The notes under the pieces were generated by a model that was given only the letters and a program-made list of their open reading frames with translations, was not told the origin of the DNA and ran no database searches. This document shows, in pieces, positions 1 to 5,613 of a DNA stretch of 12,261 bases (its first letter is position 1; the number at the start of each line of letters is the position of its first letter). The position numbers were made by a program, and so were the translations under genes. The stretch is from Stephanodiscus triporus (Eukaryota; Bacillariophyta; Thalassiosirophyceae; Thalassiosirales; Thalassiosiraceae), in NCBI GenBank assembly GCA_036939755.1, contig JALLAZ010000780.1:1-12261 (forward strand), written 5' to 3'.

Positions 1-339
1 TGTGATTTAACTTTTTTACTAACAAATATGAATGAAAGCCAGTGAAATCACCAATCTTCTACCAATCAAATCTCGGTCAGTTTACATCACCAAACCATGC
101 CCCAAGTGAGAGACTTCCTATTTTTTTCACCTGCCCTACAATATCTAAGTGGGTATGAGGTCGGAATTATCAATATTTAGAAACCGAGTTGCCAATTGAG
201 GTCAAACTTACAGAAGTATCTCAGTGTATGATATGAATGTATGTACAGTAGGTGCCATAGTAGTAAATACATATGTAGAAGATAGAGAGAGCGCTCTTCA
301 GCGACCCAAAAATAGAGTAAGCACACTTCAGTGACCTTG
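1..339. other. AT-rich spacer without recognisable genes
   Basis: No open frame of convincing length or composition is present on either strand. The stretch is AT-rich and carries short purine runs. Near its right end it has two similar segments, ctcttcagcgaccc (about 294-307) and cacttcagtgacct (about 325-338), which look like a diverged local duplication just before the minisatellite. I see no promoter or RNA gene that I could defend. Confidence 0.5.
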
Positions 340-450
340 ATGTCAAGAGTGGTGCCAAAGTGGTGTCAAGGTCAAGTCGGTGTCAAGGTGGTGTCAAGGC
401 GGTGTCAAGGTGGTTTCAAGGTGGTTTCAAGGTGGTGTCAAGGTGGTGAT
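340..450. repeat. 11-bp minisatellite (unit GGTGTCAAGGT)
   Basis: Six uninterrupted 11-bp units run from 379 to 444: four read ggtgtcaaggt or ggtgtcaaggc, and two read ggtttcaaggt. Two more units lie at 351-361 (ggtgccaaagt) and 362-372, separated from the main block by a 6-nt interruption (caagtc, 373-378). Decayed units flank it at 340-350 and from 445. The spacing is strictly head-to-tail with no spacers, so this is a tandem minisatellite and not a CRISPR array. It lies in non-coding DNA about 940 bp upstream of the SPX-MFS start. Such arrays vary in copy number by slippage; no function is implied. Confidence 0.9.
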
Positions 451-837
451 AAAGCACATAAACATCATATCACATCTTCACTCATATCACAATTTTGATA
501 GTCCAAAATCCACCAACAGGTACTTGCTGCTTTGCCAAATCTTGATCAACCCAAAATGAACTCTAATCTAAGAAAGAAGAAGAAGGATTAGGGAGAACTG
601 GAGAAGGGATGCATAAGGTATTGTGGTGTCCAGCAGTATGTTGTGCCAGCTGTTGGAGAGATCTCTCCGACTAGAGCCAACAATAAGTATCTCTTGGTAA
701 CCAATTCCATTATGAGTAATAGGCACTTTTAAGTAGTAAGTGCGGTTCTTGATGATAAATGATGCCCCAAAGGCTAAATCTAGCCGCAGCCGGAAGTGCT
801 ACGGTAAAGCAGGAGTATCAGTGGGAGTAATTGTACT
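451..837. other. Spacer, possible trace of a copia-type integrase
   Basis: No intact gene is visible. One plus-strand frame (652-729) reads VGEISPTRANNKYLLVTNS, runs on to NRHF and stops at 730. After that stop the same frame continues VVSAVLDDK. The order G-x-I-S-P, then N-x-Y-x-L-V, then a V-x-x-V-L-x-x-K block recalls the start of the Ty1/copia integrase core as I remember it. The match is short, lacks the DD(E) residues and is broken by stops, so it is only a suggestion. The segment also has a perfect 14-bp palindrome at 655-668 (GGAGAG-AT-CTCTCC), nested in TGTTGG (651-656) and CCAACA (677-682). Confidence 0.2.
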
Positions 838-875
838 CCTGAGGAGAATTGTTCCCTGAGGAGAATTGTTCTCCT
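838..875. repeat. 17-bp tandem duplication with 7-bp hairpin
   Basis: The 17-mer cctgaggagaattgttc occurs twice back to back (838-854 and 855-871) with no mismatch. The right copy together with the next four bases forms an inverted repeat: AGGAGAA (859-865), a 3-nt loop and TTCTCCT (869-875). A second near-duplicate, taagtgcgg[t/a]tcttg, occurs at about 738-753 and 878-893, flanking the same area. The structure is seen directly; whether it is mobile-element debris or simple slippage cannot be decided from the sequence. Confidence 0.85.
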
Positions 876-1389
876 GTTAAGTGCGGATCTTGCCTGACAG
901 AGATGCTGCTGACATGCAGTTTTTGGGACCCGCAACTTGATAAAGATTGAAGTATTGTAGGTATTATGATGTGTGTTCATGCTCACATACACTCTTCTCC
1001 TACAGTTTAACTTACAACCAAAATTTGAAGCTTGAAGCTGCTGCGCCACAATATTGATAAGTTAGATACTTGGAGCGAGAAAGAAGGGACACTTTCTTGC
1101 TTAGACAGCGTATCCTACACAGGACGGAGCATGGACCAAAAAAATATCCCACCAAGATTTGTTGTCCCATGTCACACATTACGTACGATATGATATTTCT
1201 TTTTCTTCCAACGCAGGCAGCAAGACTGAAAGGTCAGAAAGCCGAAAACAAAAAACCAACCGGGGCCGGCCGGAGCGATGCCGCAACGGCGATGAGAAAC
1301 CACTCGATTGCGCAGAACGGCGGCATTTCTTCTCCCTAGAGAGGAGAGCGATCGGTGGTAGTATCGAGGAGTAGAGAGGAGGCGCGACG
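876..1389 (+). promoter_or_regulatory. Upstream region of the SPX-MFS gene
   Basis: This stretch should hold the promoter and 5' UTR of the phosphate transporter. No TATA box at a sensible distance stands out. Items seen: the palindromic CGTACGATA element at 1182-1190, also present in the other promoter region (5302-5310); a pyrimidine-rich run ending in cag at about 1195-1216 that resembles a 3' splice site, although no clear partner donor was found; GGCCGGCC at 1264-1271; and a GA-rich leader just before the start codon. No protein-coding ORF with an ATG and reasonable composition lies here. Confidence 0.4.
1278..1339 (+). promoter_or_regulatory. Two overlapping uORFs before the SPX-MFS start
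   Basis: If transcription starts upstream of 1278, two small ORFs precede the main start. The first (1278-1295) encodes MPQRR. Its TGA overlaps the ATG of the second in an ATGA arrangement (1292-1339), which encodes 15 residues starting MRNHS and ends 50 nt before the main ATG. Seen: the ORFs and the overlap. Inference: they could dampen translation of the transporter. The transcript start is not known, so they may lie outside the mRNA. Confidence 0.3.
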
Positions 1390-4250
1390 ATGGCTGCGAG
1401 GAACCCGACGAGCCGCCAGCAGGGGGTCGGGGGGGGGGGCTACGAGTCCTACTTCCTCCGATCCCAGCGTCCGGGTCATGCCGATCACTACGTCGACTAC
1501 GGCCTGCTCAAGTCGACGCTCGGACGGTTCTACTCCCGTCGACGTCTCCTGCTGCGGGCGCTCCGAGATGGACGGGGGAAAGTCGACGTCGACAACTACT
1601 TCCCGAACCTTGCGGAGAACCCCGCCGCAAACGACGACAACATCGATCGGGGATGGTACGTCCTCCACGACGACGGCGATCGTCCCAGTCGTCCTCTTCC
1701 TCCTACTACTACGGCGGGGACCGGACGATACCTCGACGGACGCGAGGCGTCCCTGCGCCTCGCATCATGCGAGATGCGCGAGTTCGAGTCCCTCCTCGAT
1801 TCGGAGCTCCGACGAGCGGCGGACTTCTACGCGTCGCGTCTACTCCCGGACGTGCGACGACATCTCGACGCCAAGTCGTACGCCGACGCCTCGTCGTCGC
1901 TCTTGGAGGCGGCGGCATTCGCGACCGCGAACGCCGTGACGAACGGGCAGGTCGTGATAAGGCTCGACGCCTTCCGGTGGACGTTCGGACTCGGCCCGTC
2001 GTCGCCGTCGCGACGGCGGGGGGGACGCGGCGGGCCGACGACGACCCGGTCGTCAGTCGACGATGCGGACGTCGACCCCGTGGGTTACATGCTCGGCCTG
2101 GGGGGGATCGAGGAGCTCGAGAGAGAAATAGTCGTCGGCGCAATGGAGCGCGCGAACCTAATCGACGACTTAATCGACGACGTGCTGGGGGACGGCGCGT
2201 CGACGGGTAGGGCCGCGGCCTTCGGGACGATGACGATGGCGGACGTCGAGGGCCTGACGATGCAGGTCCAGAGCTTCCGTCGACTTGTCGAGAATGCCGA
2301 GTGCGGCTCGTCGCGCGGGCGGGGGGGGGGCGGGTCGTTCGGGATACGGAGGGCGAGGACCAGGGATCAGCTCCTGGCGTTCCTGACGAGGATAGTTAAC
2401 TACCTCCTCATCGACCTGCAGCGTCGCGGCCTCATATCCATGAGGGGACGTCACCTCAAGAACGAGATCGAGGCCGTCGCGCGGTGGCGACAGGGGAAGG
2501 ACGCGGGGCGCTTCTCTTACTACGACTCGGGGGACAACGGTCGCGACTCCTTCCGACGCAGCCTTAGCGAAATCAAGGAGGAGAACGTCTTCCCCCTAAT
2601 ACTGAACCTCGTCTCGTGCTTCCTCTTCATGATGAACAGCTACATCATAGAGCCGTCGAGCGCGCACTACGCCGAGGCCCTCGGAAGTCTGGACGCGGCC
2701 GCGGGACTCATGCTCGGGGCCACGCCCATATTCGCGCTGATGTCGTGCGTGTTCTACTCGTTCTGGACGAATTACAACTACAGGAATCCCCTCCTCTTCG
2801 CGGGGTGCCTGCAATTCCTCGGGAACTTCACGTACGCGAACGCGTACGCCTACAAGAGCATGGAGCTCTGCCTCCTCGGCAGGGCGATGACGGGGCTTGG
2901 AGCGCCGAGGATCATCAACAGACGGTGAGTTTTTTTTTTTTTCAGGGGCGTTGTGTGTGCACTCTTTGTTCGGCTCTCTCCACTTACGCATTCTCACGCC
3001 GCTCGAATGGATTGCGATCGTCCCATCACGAACAATTATTCAGGTACGTCGCCGACACCACGCCCTTCAAGCTGCGTACGCTGACGTCGTCGGCCTTCGC
3101 CATGGCCATGGCCATGGGCAGCGCCATGGGACCCGGCATGGCAATAGTGTTGGATGGGGTGCCCGAATTTCAGTTCAACCTCCCCTTCCTGAGGACGCAG
3201 TACTTCAACGGCATGACGGGACCCGGCTACTTCATGTCGATGAACTGGTTCGTGTACACACTGTGCATCGCCTTCTTCTTCAGAGAGCCGACGAGGTCGG
3301 GATTGGAGGAGCTGAAAAAGCGCGAAGAGAAACTGTACTACGACGGGGTGGAACTTGCAGAAATGTCGTCCGGCAGCTCCGAGTTCGACGCCGTCCAACG
3401 GCAGGATTCGCTCCTGAGCAAAGGAAGCGTAGAATCCAACTCAGAGAGGAGCGGGGGTGGGGCCCTCGATTGCTGCTCGTGCGTCAAGAACATGACGAGG
3501 CCAGTTCTCATATGCATGTCGTTGATATTCATGAAACGCATTACCCTCGAGAGCATCGTCGGGTCGACATCAATCATTACCAAAAACCGCTACGGCTGGA
3601 CAATAAAGAACGTCGGCGCCCTCCATTTGGCAAACGGGATAATAGTCATCCCCGTCTCAATCTTCTCCGGCTACCTCTCGACTCTGTTCGAGGACAGGTA
3701 CATGATGATATGGTTCATGTTGATCACGCTCTTCGGCATGGCGTTCCTATTCGATCCGACAGATCTGTTCAACCACGACGGCAGCAACACGTACAACGAG
3801 GGCCAACCGGGTGCCGTGGGGCCTCATCGCTACATCGCGGGGAGTCTCATCGCCTTCTCCGGGGTCGAGGCCTGCGAAAGCTACATCGCATCGTTGATAA
3901 GTAAGGTCGTACCGTCGGCATTGGCGCAGGGGACATTCAACTCTGGTCTTTTGGCGACATTGGTTGGAACGGTGCGTACTTCGTTACATTGCTGCGGGGG
4001 TTTGATTTTTGTTACAGGGAGAGGTAATTTGTATTGCACAATGATGTTCATCTCATATTCAGAGACCACCCTTGTTTTTTCAATATTCTACGCAAATTAG
4101 AGTGGCCAAGCGACTGGAGATCTATTCATCTTTTTGATGGGGTCAATAAGCGTGCGCAACTTGCTCAACCTGCTGATCATTCCTGGGGCGACCCTCGTCG
4201 TCGTTTCGATCTTGTTAGTCAGGTGGAATTACTCGCTGCTTGCAATTTAA
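1390..4250 (+). CDS. VPT1: SPX-MFS vacuolar phosphate transporter (PHT5/VPT class), 3 exons
   Basis: Exons 1390-2924, 3044-3971 and 4101-4250 join to 870 aa. SPX-MFS proteins of this class (plant PHT5/VPT1) sit in the vacuolar membrane, load phosphate into the vacuole and are gated by inositol pyrophosphates through SPX. The SPX part starts near residue 30: HYVDYGLLK at 33-41 keeps the Y-x3-K pair (Y37, K41), and EFESLLDSEL-x6-FY is at 131-147. A Gly/Arg-rich linker (200-390) follows. The MFS starts at about 400 (FPLILNLVSCFLFMMNSYII), with LGRAMTGLG and INRRYVADTTP across the first exon junction matching the class signature. A Ser-rich cytosolic loop lies near 610-665, and the last exon carries the final two helices. 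The Kozak context (acgATGG) supports this start. Exon 1 alone ends in a stop inside the intron; both junctions restore the family sequence exactly. Oddity: the SPX lysine-helix region (about 181-200) has almost no Lys. Confidence 0.92.
2925..3043 (+). other. Intron 1 of the SPX-MFS gene (119 nt, phase 2)
   Basis: The donor is cg|GTGAGT and the acceptor attattCAG|g. Splicing rebuilds the arginine codon (cg+g) and gives INRR-YVADTTP, the conserved MFS junction of this class. Without splicing the frame stops at 2926-2928. A T-run followed by CAG sits at 2931-2945, straight after the donor. Using it as acceptor would leave a 21-nt intron, so I take the distal acceptor. Confidence 0.92.
3972..4100 (+). 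other. Intron 2 of the SPX-MFS gene (129 nt, phase 0)
   Basis: The donor is gga acg|GTGCGT and the acceptor gcaaattAG|agt. The joined protein reads LLATLVGT-SGQATGDLFIF, which fits the penultimate helix of PHT5-type transporters (GTF/L...GD.LI). Reading through instead gives a Cys-rich tail with no family similarity that stops at 4098-4100. The chosen acceptor is the only one that opens a 49-residue hydrophobic C-terminus ending at 4250. Confidence 0.88.
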
Positions 4251-4376
4251 GCATTCTGTGGCAAGAACCAAATATTTGAGCAGTTAAATATATTTGCATC
4301 GCCTCGATCTGGTTACCGAAAACCTTCATGCTTCTTATCATACTCTTTAAGGAGCATGATCTTTATTACCATTTGT
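4251..4376. other. Short convergent 3' intergenic gap
   Basis: Only 126 bp separate the stop of the plus-strand transporter from the stop of the minus-strand FMN reductase. Both 3' UTRs must fit here or overlap. The gap is AT-rich compared with the exons. No clear terminator or canonical AATAAA was found in either direction, although attaaata-like sequence occurs near 4283-4292. Confidence 0.6.
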
Positions 4377-5195
4377 TTACGGTGCATTTCTTTGGTCGGG
4401 CGATTCGATAAACACAGGTGACCGGTCGAACGGATCCACCACCTCTCGATGACGTCGTGTCGCCTCTGCCCACCACTCCAATTGCGAAAAACACCTACCG
4501 CAATACTTCCGCCACCGCTCCGGATCGTTGTTGCTTTCTTCTTTGGAGGATTCGATACTTCCATCCGGACCAAGTACCTCCTGCGCCTTCGGAATGTGGA
4601 TCATGGCCGACACCGGCAGGCATCCCAACTCGCTGAGAGTCGTTCGCAAGGCCGCCCCGGCGCGCACGCCCCCCCATTGGCCTGCGGAGTATGTCACTTA
4701 TGCAAGCAAATAGAACCGGTAAGAATGATCAGGTCGACGCAACATGTGTCTTTCATGGAACTAACAGCCACGCATACCTATGGCACTCGGCTTGAATGAA
4801 AACGTCGACGAACCGAAGTGATTCAAAACATTGAGCAACGCCGGCGAGGGCGAGTGGTTGTATTCCGGCGTGATGCACACGTAACAGTCGGCGTCCTCCA
4901 ATATCGAGTGGATTTCGCGCATCCTCGCCGGGGCCATCCCCCTCGGATAGGCGAAGTGCGGCCTTTCCAACAGCGGGAGGTCCCTCGGATCTACGTGGGA
5001 CACGGCGTGACCGCGCTGCTCCAGCGCGTTGCGGATGTAGGCGTTGACGCGGGGGTGGAGAACCGTCGGCGGCGATGAGGTGCGAGTCGAGCCCGAGAGG
5101 AGGGCCACTCGTAGACCGTGTGCGGCGGTGGCGAGGTGTAAGAGGTGGGACGCGGCCATCAATAGACGCGGCGCAGAGGTGCGGAATCTGCCCAT
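4377..5195 (-). CDS. NADPH-dependent FMN reductase family protein, 2 exons
   Basis: Exons 5195-4778 and 4696-4377 (minus strand) join to 245 aa. The protein has the flavodoxin-like fold motifs of the NADPH-dependent FMN reductase family (Pfam FMN_red): strand 1 followed by the phosphate loop SGSTR (34-38), TPEYNHSPSPALLNVLNHF (109-127) and, across the exon junction, I-V-TYSAGQWGGVRA (139-152), then GCLPVSAMIHIPKAQ. Members bind FMN and use NAD(P)H to reduce flavin, quinones, azo dyes or metal ions; the substrate cannot be read here. Bacterial members are about 180-200 aa. This one has roughly 27 extra N-terminal residues, Arg-rich then hydrophobic, that could be a targeting peptide (inference), and a Trp/Arg-rich C-terminal tail from about 205. 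A second Met at residue 13 is an alternative start. It is convergent with the transporter and divergent from the acidic J-like gene. Confidence 0.88.
4697..4777 (-). other. Intron of the FMN reductase gene (81 nt, phase 1)
   Basis: On the minus strand the donor is atag|GTATGC and the acceptor gcttgcataAG|tgaca. Splicing forms a valine codon (g+tg) and joins KPSAI to V-TYSAGQWGG, the conserved flavin-binding junction of the family. Unspliced, the first exon frame stops at 4763-4761 after GMRGC. Confidence 0.92.
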
Positions 5196-5378
5196 CGGCG
5201 AAGCGTTGCGCTAAAATGTCGTCCGTATAGGCCGGCGGGGTAGACGTATGTTACCTATTTCACTCATAAGTGTCTCTTTTATTTTTTTCCCCGTACCATA
5301 TCGTACGATAGGAATTTTTGGAGGTCGTGACTTTCCAAAGAATTCTACGTGGGAATAAATAGTATTCTTGGATACACC

Positions 5379-5460
5379 GTAAGTACCCATCTTGGGAGCG
5401 AAATTTTCCGACCGAGAGTGCGCACCGCTCACAAAATCGAAAAAAGCAATTTTTTTTCAG
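5379..5460 (+). other. Probable 5'-UTR intron of the J-like acidic gene (82 nt)
   Basis: A textbook donor GTAAGT (5379-5384) is followed 82 nt later by an eight-T tract and CAG (5451-5460). A branch-point-like ccgctcac lies about 30 nt before the acceptor. The length matches the 81-nt coding intron next door. Splicing would join untranslated sequence upstream of the 5614 start. Seen: the splice signals. Inference: that they are used. Confidence 0.5.
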
Positions 5461-5521
5461 AGAGAATCAGAAACAAAACAACTGGCCGACGGCCACATCG
5501 TCCGCGAACCCTTTCATCCAC

Positions 5522-5599
5522 ATGACTCCCACATCTTTAGATAGAGAGAGAGACGCGATGAAACTGGAAATCACCCAGGCGCCTATCCGTGGAACTTAA
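5522..5599 (+). promoter_or_regulatory. uORF ahead of the J-like acidic gene
   Basis: Two in-frame ATGs (5522 and 5558) open a 25- or 13-codon ORF that ends with TAA at 5597-5599, 14 nt before the main ATG at 5614. The inner ATG follows a GA-rich run (gagagagagacgcg) that resembles the leader directly before the SPX-MFS start. If included in the mRNA it would force reinitiation or leaky scanning. The peptide has no recognisable similarity. Confidence 0.35.
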
Positions 5600-5613
5600 T
5601 AACGAAGAGCGAA

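Larger units (their letters stand above)
5196..5613. promoter_or_regulatory. Divergent promoter / 5' UTR region
   Basis: This 418-bp region separates the FMN reductase start (minus) from the acidic J-like gene start (plus), so it should serve as promoter for both. It contains a perfect 12-bp palindrome TATCGTACGATA (5299-5310), whose CGTACGATA half recurs upstream of the SPX-MFS gene at 1182-1190. It also has a T-rich block before the palindrome, a probable 5'-UTR intron (5379-5460) and a uORF (5522-5599). Short ORFs on both strands here (for example 5248-5358 plus) have no recognisable similarity. Confidence 0.55.

Noticed and set aside
340..450. Regular repeats as a CRISPR array
   Set aside because: Units are 11 bp and head-to-tail with no spacers, in eukaryote-type DNA; this is a minisatellite.
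780..1049. 89-codon minus-strand frame
   Set aside because: It begins at a non-ATG codon, runs across the tandem duplication and hairpin, and has no recognisable motif.
1336..2454. Several 90-194 aa frames on both strands over the SPX exon
   Set aside because: They are Arg/Ser/Pro-rich shadows created by the GC-rich codons of the SPX-MFS exon; none has family similarity.
2925..2945. Short intron using the early T-tract CAG as acceptor
   Set aside because: It would be 21 nt and would not restore the conserved RRYVADTTP junction; the acceptor at 3043 does.
1390..5195. Operon or functional cluster of phosphate transporter and FMN reductase
   Set aside because: The genes are convergent with separate promoters and introns in a eukaryotic setting; proximity alone does not support a shared pathway.
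5248..5358. 36-codon plus-strand ORF with a hydrophobic, signal-like start
   Set aside because: Too short, in promoter sequence, no similarity; the hydrophobicity comes from T-rich DNA.
5211..5432. 73-codon minus-strand frame upstream of the FMN reductase
   Set aside because: It lies in the AT-rich divergent promoter, crosses the palindrome and the probable 5'-UTR intron, and shows no similarity.
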